A DNA stretch of 42,752 nt from Bacteroidota bacterium (GCA_030706735.1 JAUZNZ010000035.1:1-42752); one strand, 5' to 3'; shown: positions 9,183 to 18,776, numbered from the stretch's first letter. The notes: generated from the letters alone by a model not told the origin. Numbers and translations are program-made.

Positions 9183-9596
9183 ATGCTGAAAGTCGAACAT
9201 ATCGGCATTGCTGTAAAGAGCCTGTCCGCATCGATCCCCTTATTCGAGCGCCTGCTGAACACACCCTGTTACAAAACCGAGCTCGTCGAAGGAGAACAGG
9301 TGGACACCGCCTTTTTCAAACAGGGTGAAACGAAGATCGAGCTCCTGGAAGACAAAGCGCCCGGTGGAGAAGGGGTGATCGGCAAATACCTCCAAAAACG
9401 GGGAGAGGGGGTGCATCATATCGCCTTTGCAGTAGCCGACCTGAAGGCCGAAATGCAACGCCTCGCTGAGCAAGGGTTCACCCTATTGAACGAGCAGCCG
9501 AAATTGGGTGCAGATAATAAATGGGTCTGCTTCCTCCATCCCCGCGACACCCAGGGGTTGCTGGTTGAATTATGTATGGAAAGAGCCGAGCCTTGA
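9183..9596 (+). CDS. mce: Methylmalonyl-CoA epimerase
   Basis: 137 residues, the usual length for this glyoxalase/VOC-fold enzyme, which interconverts (S)- and (R)-methylmalonyl-CoA in propionate and branched-chain metabolism. Two beta-alpha-beta-beta-beta modules are visible. The first starts with VEHIGIAV (metal-ligand H6), the second with GEGVHHIAF (ligand H78 or H79), and the C-terminal ligand is E129 in GLLVEL. The ATG at 9183 starts the conserved fold directly. No mutase gene is in the window. The 3' end overlaps the start of the next gene by 25 nt, so the kinase genes may be co-transcribed from here. Confidence 0.93.
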   Translation: MLKVEHIGIAVKSLSASIPLFERLLNTPCYKTELVEGEQVDTAFFKQGETKIELLEDKAPGGEGVIGKYLQKRGEGVHHIAFAVADLKAEMQRLAEQGFTLLNEQPKLGADNKWVCFLHPRDTQGLLVELCMERAEP

Positions 9597-12565
9597 GAGT
9601 TCCCCTATTCATATTTGCCATGCTGCTGCTCCAACCCGCAGAGGCGCAGCTCCTGCCCATCCGCAACTACACCACCAGGGAAGGGCTGAATGCGAATGGC
9701 ATCTATGCGATCCTGCGCGATTCGAAGGGCGTGCTCTGGGTCGGCACCTATAATGGCGTGAACTGGTATGACGGAAGCCGCTTCATACAACCCCCGATGA
9801 GCACCCGCAGCGGTCAGATCTATGTCACGAGTTTCAGGGAGGATAGCGCCAGACAGGTTTGGGTGACCAGCTGGTATAGCGGACTATATAAGTTCTCGGA
9901 AGGTCGCTTCACCAACTACTTACCCGATACCGTCCACATCGAGTCGCAGTCCAATAGCCTCTTCGATCTCCTGGAGCTGGGCGGCGGCCGCTATCTTGCC
10001 GCCACCGATCAAAATGTCTGGCTGTTCAACGGTCATCACTTCACCCTTTTCGATCCGCACAACCCGGCGCTGCAACAGCAGATCCTGACGCTCGCAAAAA
10101 CCCCGCGGGGCGATATCCTCATCGGCTACGGCCGGGGCGTAGTCTGGTACCGCCGGACGGGCAGTAACGGGTATGTCTATGCGGGAAAACTCTTCGACGA
10201 TTTGGGAGTCAACAAGATCCTCATCACGGGTCAGGAATGCTGGATCGCCACGGCCCGCGGGTTGCGCTTTTGTCCCGATCTGGACGACGCCATGCAAAAC
10301 CCCGGCGGATCGTCCGGCGCCTTTATCGAAAAAGGCCTGGTTGACAATATCTTCATCGACCGGGAAAAAAATATCTGGTTTACGGGCGAAGGCGGCCTGC
10401 ACAAGTTCAACATGCGCGGAAACACCCCGTCTGCCGAACAAATCTATACGCCCGCCAATGGCCTGCCTTCATCGGCGGTACGCGCCATTTATACTGATCA
10501 GGAAGGCATCACCTGGCTGGGCACCGACTATGGCCTGGCCAAGCTTAATGAGAATTACTATCGGTTCTATCCCATCCAGGATGAGGATCCTACCCAACCT
10601 GACAATAAAGGAGACGCCAGCATCATCGCCATTTCGGATGACCGTTTGGGTCGTCTTTGGCTTGGCTCCTATGAGGGCATCTACCGCATGCAGCATGCGC
10701 AGGCCTTCGAGAGCAGGCCCCGCGATCCGGCGCAACATGGCGGTCATGCCGGTTTCACGTATTCGATGAGAAAGGACCGCGCGGGTACTCTATGGGCATG
10801 CACCGCCACCGGCGTGTATACCATCGGATCCGGCGGTCTCGAAAAACGCTCGCCCCAACAGATCGTTGCGATGGACGAGGACAAAGAGGGCGATCTTTGG
10901 TTCGGCGCCATGGATGGGAAGATATATACCTTGCGCGACCATGAGGGCTCGGGTGGCCCGGATGGTTCGGGTGGCCCCGGTGGCTTGTGCGAAGTGCCCA
11001 TCCCGAAACTTATCAACGAAAAGATCAACGCCCTCTACCGCGATCCCGCCGGGTTCTTTTGGGTCGGCTATGCCCTGACGGGCGTGCGAAAGTATCGCCT
11101 GGCGCCCGACGGTCACCTGGAGCTGGTGAAGGAATTTACCGGCCGTAATGGCTTCGAGAATCTCCGCGTCCGTTCATTTTGCGACGACCGGCGCGGCCAC
11201 CTCCTGGTCGGCACACGCACCGACGGGATCTATGTCTTCGATTGGAAGACAGACGCGACGATCGCCCATATCAATACGGGCAGCCAGTTGGGAGGCAACT
11301 GGGTCAAGGCGGCCGCCATCGGGGGCAGACAGGTCTACCTCGCAACGAATAACGGCCTGGACATCCTTGACGCGGACAATTATACCGCCAAACCGAAACA
11401 TATCGCCTTTCGCAACGACGCGGTGCCCGTGGAGTTCAACACCGTCTATTTGCAGGGCGATACCGTATGGCTGGGCACGGCCAAGGGGGTCCTGGAGTAC
11501 ACGCCCTTCAGGCAGCAGAAGAATACTCTCCCTCCCCCGGCCTACATCATGAAGGTCACGATCGACGGATCGGTCGACAGCCTCGTGCCGCCCTTCAGCA
11601 TGGCCGGCGAGTTGCCGAAACTCTCCTACCGGCAGAACAATATCGCCTTCGATTTCGCCGGCCTCAGCTTCCTCGACGAGGAAAATGTGCGTTATACCTA
11701 TCGCATGGAGGGACTGGACAAGGACTGGAGCCCGGTAACGGACAGGCGCTATGTCAACTATAGCCATCTCTCCCCGGGCACGTACCGCTTCCGCGTGAGC
11801 GCGCAGAACAATGACGGCGTATGGAGCGAGGTGCCCGCTTCGATGTCTTTCATCATCGCGACCCCTTTCTGGCAGACCTGGTGGTTCCTATCGCTGGTCG
11901 TCGTCACTTTAGCGGCCCTGATGTACGCCTTCTATCGCTACCGTCTGCAGCAGGCCCTGCAAATAGAACGATTGCGCGTTAAGATCTCCACCGACCTGCA
12001 TGACGATATCGGATCGACCCTCAGCTCGATCTCCATCCTGAGCGATATCGTGCTCCGCGAGGCAGGCCAGGAGCAGCACCAGGGCATGGTACAGGAGATC
12101 AAAGAAAGCTCCATCTCCCTGATGGAGAAAATGGACGATATTGTGTGGAGTATCAACCCGAGGAATGACGAGCTGGAAAGCCTCATGCTGCGCATCAAAC
12201 GTTTTGCGGCGCAATTGTTCGAGGCCAAGGGCATCGACTATGAGATCGATATCGAGAATAGCATCCGCCATCTGAAGCTGCCCATGGAACACCGCCAAAG
12301 CGTTTACCTGATCATGAAGGAAGCCATCAATAACCTCGTCAAGTACGCCGATGCAGGCAGGGCCTTTATCCGGGCCGAGTCCGAGGGCCAGTTTCTCAGG
12401 GTGCAGATCAGCGACGACGGGAAGGGCTTTGTCTATGAAACCGTACGCACCGGCAACGGGATCGCCAATATGAAGAGCCGTGCCGATCTGATGGGAGCGA
12501 CGCTGCACCTCAGTTCTTCACCCGGGAAGGGTACCACGGTGATCCTCACGCTTAAAATGAAATGA
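9572..12565 (+). CDS. Sensor histidine kinase with periplasmic two-component propeller
   Basis: 997 residues. Signal peptide at about 1-25 (RVPLFIFAMLLLQPAEA). About residues 26-680 are propeller repeats with the pattern G-x-LW-x-G-T-x-x-G-(V/L) (GVLWVGTYNGV, GITWLGTDYGL, GRLWLGSYEGI, GDLWFGAMDG, DTVWLGTAKGV). A Y_Y_Y module covers about 685-765 (RYTYRMEGLDKDW), with one membrane helix at about 770-792. The HisKA_3 dimerisation domain carries the phospho-histidine in DLHDDIGSTLSS (near 808) and a HATPase domain follows (N box EAINN near 918, DDGKGF, GNGIANM). Unlike many Bacteroides hybrid sensors it has no receiver or DNA-binding domain. Its propeller is a putative sensor of an external ligand, unknown here. 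The ATG at 9572 overlaps mce by 25 nt and is the only start giving a proper signal peptide. The stop overlaps the next kinase by 4 nt (ATGA). Confidence 0.92.
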   Translation: MYGKSRALRVPLFIFAMLLLQPAEAQLLPIRNYTTREGLNANGIYAILRDSKGVLWVGTYNGVNWYDGSRFIQPPMSTRSGQIYVTSFREDSARQVWVTSWYSGLYKFSEGRFTNYLPDTVHIESQSNSLFDLLELGGGRYLAATDQNVWLFNGHHFTLFDPHNPALQQQILTLAKTPRGDILIGYGRGVVWYRRTGSNGYVYAGKLFDDLGVNKILITGQECWIATARGLRFCPDLDDAMQNPGGSSGAFIEKGLVDNIFIDREKNIWFTGEGGLHKFNMRGNTPSAEQIYTPANGLPSSAVRAIYTDQEGITWLGTDYGLAKLNENYYRFYPIQDEDPTQPDNKGDASIIAISDDRLGRLWLGSYEGIYRMQHAQAFESRPRDPAQHGGHAGFTYSMRKDRAGTLWACTATGVYTIGSGGLEKRSPQQIVAMDEDKEGDLWFGAMDGKIYTLRDHEGSGGPDGSGGPGGLCEVPIPKLINEKINALYRDPAGFFWVGYALTGVRKYRLAPDGHLELVKEFTGRNGFENLRVRSFCDDRRGHLLVGTRTDGIYVFDWKTDATIAHINTGSQLGGNWVKAAAIGGRQVYLATNNGLDILDADNYTAKPKHIAFRNDAVPVEFNTVYLQGDTVWLGTAKGVLEYTPFRQQKNTLPPPAYIMKVTIDGSVDSLVPPFSMAGELPKLSYRQNNIAFDFAGLSFLDEENVRYTYRMEGLDKDWSPVTDRRYVNYSHLSPGTYRFRVSAQNNDGVWSEVPASMSFIIATPFWQTWWFLSLVVVTLAALMYAFYRYRLQQALQIERLRVKISTDLHDDIGSTLSSISILSDIVLREAGQEQHQGMVQEIKESSISLMEKMDDIVWSINPRNDELESLMLRIKRFAAQLFEAKGIDYEIDIENSIRHLKLPMEHRQSVYLIMKEAINNLVKYADAGRAFIRAESEGQFLRVQISDDGKGFVYETVRTGNGIANMKSRADLMGATLHLSSSPGKGTTVILTLKMK

Positions 12566-14571
12566 CCTTGCGCAGGAGTCTGACCATTTGCTTATCGATC
12601 CTCCTTCCTTTCCTGGCGCATGCCGGCCAGGGAGCGGACTCCGTGCAGCCCTCGCCCACCCGGCAGCCCTCGCCCGCCACGGCGCCCCTGCTCAACTATG
12701 TCTCCGACCACCGGCTTACCCTGACCGGCGCCGTGTCCTGCCTGATCGATCCGGCCCGGACCGGCGGCATCCCGGATAATAATGGCGCCTCCGACCTTCT
12801 CTCCGCCGGGATCGACGAGATCCGCCGCCGCCCCTTTACTGTCTCCTTCGATTCAATGCAAAGCCAGCTGAACCGCGATCCCAGGCCTTTCACGTTCTGG
12901 ATAAAGTTCGGGTTGCGAAATAACGCCGACAGCGCGCTCGATCTCTCCCTGTATTGCGGGAACCTGAATTATGTCAGTCTGTATTTCGTGACCGCCGGTC
13001 GGGTAGACCAGCAGGTGAAGGCCGGCGACCTCCGGCGCGCGCCACCCAATAGCTCCTATGCGCAGCGAAGGACATCCTCCCTTCCCCTCCATATCGCGCC
13101 GGGCGTGTCGGGCGAGGTCTTCGTCGAGATCAGGCAACGAACGGATGAATTTGATTTCGACGGCCTGGAACTCTATGACGAACCGGCGCTCAATGCCCTG
13201 ACCGTCCGGTACACGGCCCGGAGCAACCACTATGTCATCTTTCAATTGCTGTTCCAGGGCCTGTTGCTCTGCCAGCTTCTTTATGTCTTGTTCCAATGGC
13301 TCATGATCCGCAGGCGGGAATACCTCTATTATTTCTTTTACCTGCTCGTGCTCGGTTTATACTTTCTTAGCAAGCAGGAGTCGCTCTTCGGCATGGAGCT
13401 CCTATTCGCCCGCTGGCCCCTGCTCAGGATCTACTTCGGCAAGACCCTGCTCGCGTTGCCGTATTTTCTCTACTTCCGCTTTGTACGGAGCTTTCTCGAC
13501 ATGGCGGTCAATTATCCTGCCCTCAACCAATGGGTGAAACGGGTGGAGTATTTTCTGCTGGCCTATCTCGTCTTCGACCTGGGGCTGATCTTTTTCAGTT
13601 TCAACCGCCGCCTCCAAACGGAGATCTTCACCTACGTCCTGCTGGCCGTGTTCGGACTGGCGACCTCCTTCATGGTCTATCTTTTCCGGAGGCGCCAGGC
13701 CCTGGTCTATTACATTATTTCGGGCAGCCTCGCCGCGGCTACGGGGAATATCATCGGCCTGCTGGTCAGCTATATTCAATTCAACCGGCATATCGACCTG
13801 GGCATAACGGACATTCTCCTCTTCGCGCAGGTCGGCATCGTGGTGGAGATGATCTGCTTTACGGCCGGCCTTAGCTACAAGGGCCAGGCCGCCGAACGGG
13901 AAAAGGTAAAAAGCCAGGAAAAACTGATCGAGCAACTAAAGGCCAATGAGCTGTTGCAGGGGCGGATGCAGCATATCCGCAACAAGATCGCCCAGGACCT
14001 GCACGACGATATCGGGTCCACGCTCAGTTCCATCTCCATCCTGAGCGGCCTGGCACTCGAAGAGCGGAATAGCAGTCATGCGCTGGAGACGATGAACGAG
14101 ATAAAGGACAGCTCGATCATGCTGATGGAAAGGATGGACGATATCGTATGGAGCATCAATCCGAGCAACGATTCGCTGGAAAACCTGCTGATCCGGGTCA
14201 AGCACTTCGCAACCACCTTGTTCGAGGCAAAGGAGTTGAACTATTCGATCGACATCCCGGATGATATTCATGAGGTCAGGCTGCCGACGGACTACCGCCA
14301 GCATATCTACCTCGTGCTGAAGGAGGCGATCAATAACCTCGTGAAATATGCGAATGCCACGAAGGCGGAGATCAGGATCAGCTTCGACACCCCCACGGTA
14401 CTGGAGGTCTCCGTCAGGGATGATGGCCGCGGCTTCGATGCCTCCGGACAATCCAGGGGCAATGGCATACCGGGCATGCGACGCCGCGCGGAGCTGATGA
14501 ATGCGGAATTGACGGTGCAGTCGGCGCCCGGTCAGGGAACCCTGATCGTCCTGAGGGTCACGATCTTGTGA
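12562..14571 (+). CDS. 7TMR-DISM sensor histidine kinase
   Basis: 669 residues. A signal peptide (ICLSILLPFLAHAG) leads to an extracytoplasmic 7TMR-DISMED2-type beta domain at about 90-215 (FWIKFGLRN.., LYCGNLNYVSLYF). Seven membrane helices follow at about 222-440, then a coiled linker, a HisKA_3 domain with DLHDDIGSTLSSISILSG (about 478-495), and a HATPase domain (EAINNLVKYA, DDGRGFD, GNGIPGM). DISM receptors are thought to sense carbohydrates or other small molecules; no ligand can be read here. Its transmitter shares long identical stretches with the preceding kinase (DDIGSTLSSISILS, MDDIVWSINP, EAINNLVKYA). The two genes therefore look like a transmitter duplication fitted with different sensors. 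Coupled upstream by ATGA; the response regulator starts 98 nt downstream. Confidence 0.92.
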   Translation: MTLRRSLTICLSILLPFLAHAGQGADSVQPSPTRQPSPATAPLLNYVSDHRLTLTGAVSCLIDPARTGGIPDNNGASDLLSAGIDEIRRRPFTVSFDSMQSQLNRDPRPFTFWIKFGLRNNADSALDLSLYCGNLNYVSLYFVTAGRVDQQVKAGDLRRAPPNSSYAQRRTSSLPLHIAPGVSGEVFVEIRQRTDEFDFDGLELYDEPALNALTVRYTARSNHYVIFQLLFQGLLLCQLLYVLFQWLMIRRREYLYYFFYLLVLGLYFLSKQESLFGMELLFARWPLLRIYFGKTLLALPYFLYFRFVRSFLDMAVNYPALNQWVKRVEYFLLAYLVFDLGLIFFSFNRRLQTEIFTYVLLAVFGLATSFMVYLFRRRQALVYYIISGSLAAATGNIIGLLVSYIQFNRHIDLGITDILLFAQVGIVVEMICFTAGLSYKGQAAEREKVKSQEKLIEQLKANELLQGRMQHIRNKIAQDLHDDIGSTLSSISILSGLALEERNSSHALETMNEIKDSSIMLMERMDDIVWSINPSNDSLENLLIRVKHFATTLFEAKELNYSIDIPDDIHEVRLPTDYRQHIYLVLKEAINNLVKYANATKAEIRISFDTPTVLEVSVRDDGRGFDASGQSRGNGIPGMRRRAELMNAELTVQSAPGQGTLIVLRVTIL

Positions 14572-14616
14572 GCCCCGCCACGCGGGTTCGCCGTGCTTGC
14601 CGGTTATTCGGTAAAT

Positions 14617-14663
14617 TCATATGAATATCCGATTGTGGAAATTAGGATTTGTCGCCATATTTG
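14617..14663 (+). promoter_or_regulatory. Promoter of the response-regulator gene with shared upstream element
   Basis: The element TCATATGAATATCCGATTG (14617-14635) ends in the -33 TTG. A 20-nt spacer follows, then CATATTTG (14656-14663), one mismatch from the -7 box TAnnTTTG. A perfect 12-bp palindrome ATTCATATGAAT spans 14615-14626 and could be an operator for a dimer. The predicted start of transcription lies at about 14667-14670, at the ATG. The same 19-nt element recurs at 15321-15339 before the OmpA operon with identical spacing. Confidence 0.65.
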
Positions 14664-14669
14664 AATATA

Positions 14670-15317
14670 ATGATCAAAGTAGGCATTGTCGAGGACAACA
14701 GCACATTGAGAAACAGCCTGGAGAACCTGTTCAACCGGACGGATGGAATGAAATGCGTGGTTTCTCTGAACAACCTGATGAACGTCGTCAGCGAGGTAGG
14801 AAAAGCTTTGCCTGATGTGGTGCTGATGGACATCGGGTTGCCCAATATCTCCGGGATCGAAGGTGTACGCACGGTGAAATCGAACTTTCCGAAGATACAG
14901 GCGATGATGTTCACGGTTTTCGACGACGACGAAAAGATCTTCGATGCCATCCGGGCCGGCGCATCGGGATACCTCCTCAAGCGGACGCCTCCCGAAGAGA
15001 TCGTTCAGGCCATACGCGACCTCTATCACGGCGGCGCTCCCATGACCGCCAGCATTGCGCGAAAGGTCATCCAGTCTTTCCAGGGCGCCCCTTCCACCGT
15101 CGTGGAGGACTATCGCCTGACGGTTCGCGAGAACGAGATCCTCTACTCGCTTGTCGACGGGCTCAGCTACAAAAAGATTGCCGACAAATACTGCGTCAGC
15201 ATCAGCACCATCCGCACGCATATCTGCAATATCTATAACAAGCTCCACGTGAACAGCAAGGCCGAAGCCGTGGCCAAGGTTCTGGGGCCCTCCAAGCCCT
15301 CTTCCCGGCGGGTATAA
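14670..15317 (+). CDS. LuxR/NarL-family response regulator
   Basis: 215 residues. The receiver domain has the acidic pair E8/D9, phospho-acceptor D54 in VLMDIGLP, T82 in MMFTVFDD and K104 in YLLKR. A linker precedes a C-terminal LuxR helix-turn-helix (LTVRENEIL..LSYKKIADKYCVSISTIRTHICNIYNKLHV, about 150-200). NarL-type regulators partner with HisKA_3 kinases, and both upstream genes encode such kinases, so it is probably their shared output. The ATG at 14670 gives the canonical receiver start MIKVGIVEDN; the in-frame TTG at 14649 would add seven unneeded residues. A promoter sits directly before the ATG with room for little or no leader. The gene after it carries the same upstream element, which suggests autoregulation plus control of the secreted operon. 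Confidence 0.92.
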   Translation: MIKVGIVEDNSTLRNSLENLFNRTDGMKCVVSLNNLMNVVSEVGKALPDVVLMDIGLPNISGIEGVRTVKSNFPKIQAMMFTVFDDDEKIFDAIRAGASGYLLKRTPPEEIVQAIRDLYHGGAPMTASIARKVIQSFQGAPSTVVEDYRLTVRENEILYSLVDGLSYKKIADKYCVSISTIRTHICNIYNKLHVNSKAEAVAKVLGPSKPSSRRV

Positions 15318-15320
15318 AAA

Positions 15321-15367
15321 TCATATGTTCATCCGATTGACCAGGGGCTGCTTTTTGGTTCCCTTTG
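15321..15367 (+). promoter_or_regulatory. Promoter of the OmpA-led operon with shared upstream element
   Basis: TCATATGTTCATCCGATTG (15321-15339) matches the element before the regulator gene at 16 of 19 positions and ends in the -33 TTG. A 20-nt spacer leads to TCCCTTTG (15360-15367), one mismatch from TAnnTTTG. The predicted leader is about 33 nt, to the ATG at 15405. Confidence 0.6.
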
Positions 15368-15404
15368 TATCGTGAATGCATCTAAAAAACTCAAATGCCC
15401 AACA

Positions 15405-16649
15405 ATGAAAAAGAGCCTTCTCCCTCTCGCCTTATTCGCCGCCGGTCTCGTCATGAGCGGCAACCTCCGCGCACAGGTCAATGACCCCGGTCAGGTGGCC
15501 AAGGACGGCGCCACCAATCACGTCAATGACAATATCAGTAATGGCGTGGACAACGGTTTGAACAAAACCGAAAATGCCATCAAGGGCCTCTTTAAAAAGA
15601 AAAACAAAACGGCCCCCGCCGCCAATACTAATGCCAATGCGGCCGGCACGAACAGCAACGGTACGGCAGCTCAGGCCACACCCGCCGGCCCGGTAAGCTT
15701 AAAGACTTACGCCAACTATGATTTCGTGCCCGGCGAAAAGATCATCTTCGAAGACAATTTTGCGGACGACCAGGACGGCGAATTCCCCGCGCACTGGAAG
15801 CTCGGAAAGGGCCAGGCCATTATCAATAAAGTGAATGGCGGGGAGCAGGCTTTCTTCCTGACCGAAGGGAATTATGTTCGCGTTGCCCCTCGTATGAAGA
15901 CGGAAAAGGACTACCTGCCCAGCGATTTTACGGTTGAATTCGATTTCTTCTTTACGGACGGCTCCTATCCGCCGGTATTACTGTTTACCACCAAGGACGA
16001 TCAAAACAGGAACGTCAACTTCGGTAAAGAGGTCAGTACCGGGTATTTCCCTAATGACCTTTCGGCCGATTATCCCGGCGACCAGACCAACTATGCCGGC
16101 AAATGGCATCATGCTGCCATGATCAAGAAGGGTAACCAGATCAAATGTTATGAGGATCAATATCGCGTGCTGGTCATGCCGGATTGTGGTAGTTGCGAAG
16201 TATCCTTTGTCGAGGTCGGCGGGATCGGGAGTACGGAAAATCCCATCGTATTCAAGAACTTCCGGATCGCGGAGGGAGGCAGTATGAACATGATCGGCCA
16301 GAAGTTCACCGATGCGAAGATCATCACCCATGGCATCAACTTCGACATCGACAAGGCAACGATCAAGCCCGAGAGCATGGGCACCCTGAACATGATCGTC
16401 AAGATCCTTCAGGGCAACCCCGACCTCAAGTTCGAGATAGACGGCCATACCGACAATACGGGTAACGCGCCGCACAATCTCGCCTTGTCCCAACAGAGAG
16501 CCGATGCTGCAAAGGCACAACTGGTAGCTATGGGGATCGATGCCTCCCGCCTGACTACAAAGGGCTTTGGCGACAGCAGGCCCATTGCAGATAACTCCAC
16601 GGTCGAAGGCAAGGCCAACAATCGTCGCATTGAGTTCGTGAAAATGTAA
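15405..16649 (+). CDS. OmpA-family outer-membrane/peptidoglycan-binding protein
   Basis: 414 residues. Signal peptide MKKSLLPLALFAAGLVMSG..RAQ. Next comes a short region with NHVNDNISNGVDNGLNKTENAIKGLFKKKNK and an Ala/Asn-rich linker. A middle domain at about 100-295 (IIFEDNFADDQDGEFPAHW, FTVEFDFFF) resembles a concanavalin/LamG-like beta-sandwich. The C-terminal OmpA domain (about 305-414) carries the peptidoglycan-binding signature (INFDIDKATIKPES, EIDGHTDNTGN, LSQQRADAAKAQL, NRRIEFVKM). Such proteins sit in the outer membrane or periplasm and bind the wall through the OmpA domain. The ATG at 15405 is chosen over the in-frame GTG at 15372 because it begins the signal peptide. First gene of a four-gene operon; the next start is three bases after the stop. 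Confidence 0.9.
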   Translation: MKKSLLPLALFAAGLVMSGNLRAQVNDPGQVAKDGATNHVNDNISNGVDNGLNKTENAIKGLFKKKNKTAPAANTNANAAGTNSNGTAAQATPAGPVSLKTYANYDFVPGEKIIFEDNFADDQDGEFPAHWKLGKGQAIINKVNGGEQAFFLTEGNYVRVAPRMKTEKDYLPSDFTVEFDFFFTDGSYPPVLLFTTKDDQNRNVNFGKEVSTGYFPNDLSADYPGDQTNYAGKWHHAAMIKKGNQIKCYEDQYRVLVMPDCGSCEVSFVEVGGIGSTENPIVFKNFRIAEGGSMNMIGQKFTDAKIITHGINFDIDKATIKPESMGTLNMIVKILQGNPDLKFEIDGHTDNTGNAPHNLALSQQRADAAKAQLVAMGIDASRLTTKGFGDSRPIADNSTVEGKANNRRIEFVKM

Positions 16650-16652
16650 TTT

Positions 16653-18767
16653 ATGACCCCTCTTCCCTCCGCCGGCACATGCCTTCTCGCCGTGCTGCTA
16701 ATCTGTGGACGACCGGCACATGCACAACCCGGAAGTCCCACAGGCGCTCAGGGCGCAGGCAACCAGAGCGCCGGCTACACCGGTGCCACCAAAGACAGCT
16801 CTCTTTTCGGGGACAGCCATCATTTCCTCTGGTTTACCGGCCATTGGAGCACGACAAAAAAGCATGTGTTCGTCGTGGATAAGGGCTCTGGCGCCTTTCC
16901 TGCCGGCGGAAGCAGCGGTGGGGGCAGCGGTGGGGGCAGCGGCGGAACCGTGACGGTCAATCCCGACGGGTCCGTGAACCTATCCGGCCCGGGCGTGGAC
17001 GAATGGAATAAGAAGGTCGGGGAGGCCCAAAAGCAAATTGATGATTGGGTGCAGCAACTCAGCAATCCGGCCAACAATGCCGACCTGCGTACCCAGCACC
17101 TGAACAATCTGCTCCTGCCCGAGGCACAGGAACAGCAGCAGCAATGGAGCGAGTACCGGATAGATAAAAAACAAGACGTACTGACACCGGATACCCGACC
17201 GGGCGATACCCCTCCTTCCCAGCCTGCGGCGCCACAGCGGACCTTGAACGATGCCGCGACGGACATGTGCAACGCGGAAAAGGCGGACTATGACAAGGTC
17301 ATGGCCTACTACAAATCGATCAAGAAAGAGAAGGAGGCAGACCTGAACGTCCCGCCGCCCCCCGAATTCGAATACGACTGTTATGTCTGTGACTCCGACC
17401 GCAGAAAGGTGTATGACACCACGATCGCCCACTATGTCAGAGACTTCATGCACCCCGAGGATAGCATGATCCGGAAGGCACTCGGGATGATGAGGAGCTT
17501 TCTATTGCTCAATGGGAACGAAAATACGATCAGCGGCGAGGTCGACCAGGCCTTCAGTAAGGCTGGGGCCTGTCATTACCTGAGCTACGGAGAGTTAAAC
17601 GATGCCATGCTGACCATCATCACGCACATGTACCTCCGGGCCGAAAAACTAGTGGATAAATACAAAAATGATTTCAGGGCCTGCGAAGCCATCGCGCGCA
17701 CTTTTGTGACCGTGGCCAGGAATTTTGCATTGGTTACGGGAAATACGTCCTCCTCGGATTCCTATTTGGCTGAACTCGCCCCCATCGTGGCCCGCGCCTT
17801 CGACTTCTATTATCAACAGGTGAAGCAAAATAACTGGAAGCAGGTCGCCAATATTCCCCTGCTCATGGGTCTGGCGCGGCAGATCTCACTGCTCGGCAGC
17901 GATATGGGAGATTATCGGTTCCAAGACTATTTTGAAAAATTGAAAGTGATCATGAATGACTTTGTATTGACCATCGACATGGACACCAAGTTCGGCAAGG
18001 ATCAGGGCTATTGGATCTCGCATGTCAAAGGTCAGTGCCATATCGGTCCTGATTTTGACCAGGACTCCAACCAGTGTTACAAGTGGGTGGTGCTGGACGA
18101 GAAGATGCAGGACCCGAATGGCTTTTACAAAACCAAGGCCCTCCAGGAGATCGATTGTAAGCTGATCGCCAACCAGATCACCGGCTCGCAATACAGCCCC
18201 GTTTATGTCGGCACAAAAAAATATACGATCACGCTGAAAGGTCTGCGCATGGATTTCTGCAGTCCCGGACAGGACACGATCATCCTCTCCAGTTTCTCTC
18301 CCAGTCCCAGGGACAGCGGCTGGTGGCGCATTCCCCATGCTCCCCTGCAAAACCTCGGGATATCTGGAGAACAGTTCTTTGTCGACGTTAAGAAACAAAA
18401 AGAGCTGGTCAATTCCGGCGAGGCGCAAAAGGCGGCCAACAACTACCAATCCCAAAGTGAGCAAATGATCGCTCGTATGAAACAGATGGCGGAGCAGATG
18501 AAAAGCGATACCGGGCGAAAGACCTTCCAGGACTACCAGAAGATCATGGAAATGGCTAACCAGGTCAAGCAATCCGCCAACCAGGGCGTCCTGGCCAAGG
18601 TCATGTTCCTCGACTTCGAGCTGCCGGTGAAGAACAACCAACGGGAACTTGTAAAAAAGACCTTCGACGGCAAGCAGATCAATCCCCAGGCCGCGGGCGC
18701 GGTCGTATATGCCAATTTCACCGTTCTTATTGAAAACGAAAGCGTGCCTCGTCCGAAACAGCCGTAA
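16653..18767 (+). CDS. Unrecognised secreted protein, 704 aa (operon gene 2)
   Basis: I do not recognise the family. Signal peptide LLAVLLICGRPAHAQ within residues 1-24, so the product is exported. Residues about 86-105 are a Gly/Ser-rich linker (GGSSGGGSGGGSGG). A long, mostly helical body rich in Gln, Lys and Asp follows, with a CYVC pair near 245 and a CHIGPDFDQDSNQCYKW segment near 470. A Met/Gln-rich predicted coiled region lies near 590-640 (QMIARMKQMAEQMKSD), and a beta-like tail ends the protein. No T9SS sorting domain, lipobox or catalytic motif is evident, so it is probably periplasmic or associated with the outer membrane. It starts three bases after the OmpA gene and is followed nine bases later by the next secreted gene, so co-expression is very likely. 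Confidence 0.8.
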   Translation: MTPLPSAGTCLLAVLLICGRPAHAQPGSPTGAQGAGNQSAGYTGATKDSSLFGDSHHFLWFTGHWSTTKKHVFVVDKGSGAFPAGGSSGGGSGGGSGGTVTVNPDGSVNLSGPGVDEWNKKVGEAQKQIDDWVQQLSNPANNADLRTQHLNNLLLPEAQEQQQQWSEYRIDKKQDVLTPDTRPGDTPPSQPAAPQRTLNDAATDMCNAEKADYDKVMAYYKSIKKEKEADLNVPPPPEFEYDCYVCDSDRRKVYDTTIAHYVRDFMHPEDSMIRKALGMMRSFLLLNGNENTISGEVDQAFSKAGACHYLSYGELNDAMLTIITHMYLRAEKLVDKYKNDFRACEAIARTFVTVARNFALVTGNTSSSDSYLAELAPIVARAFDFYYQQVKQNNWKQVANIPLLMGLARQISLLGSDMGDYRFQDYFEKLKVIMNDFVLTIDMDTKFGKDQGYWISHVKGQCHIGPDFDQDSNQCYKWVVLDEKMQDPNGFYKTKALQEIDCKLIANQITGSQYSPVYVGTKKYTITLKGLRMDFCSPGQDTIILSSFSPSPRDSGWWRIPHAPLQNLGISGEQFFVDVKKQKELVNSGEAQKAANNYQSQSEQMIARMKQMAEQMKSDTGRKTFQDYQKIMEMANQVKQSANQGVLAKVMFLDFELPVKNNQRELVKKTFDGKQINPQAAGAVVYANFTVLIENESVPRPKQP

Positions 18768-18776
18768 ACTATCGTT

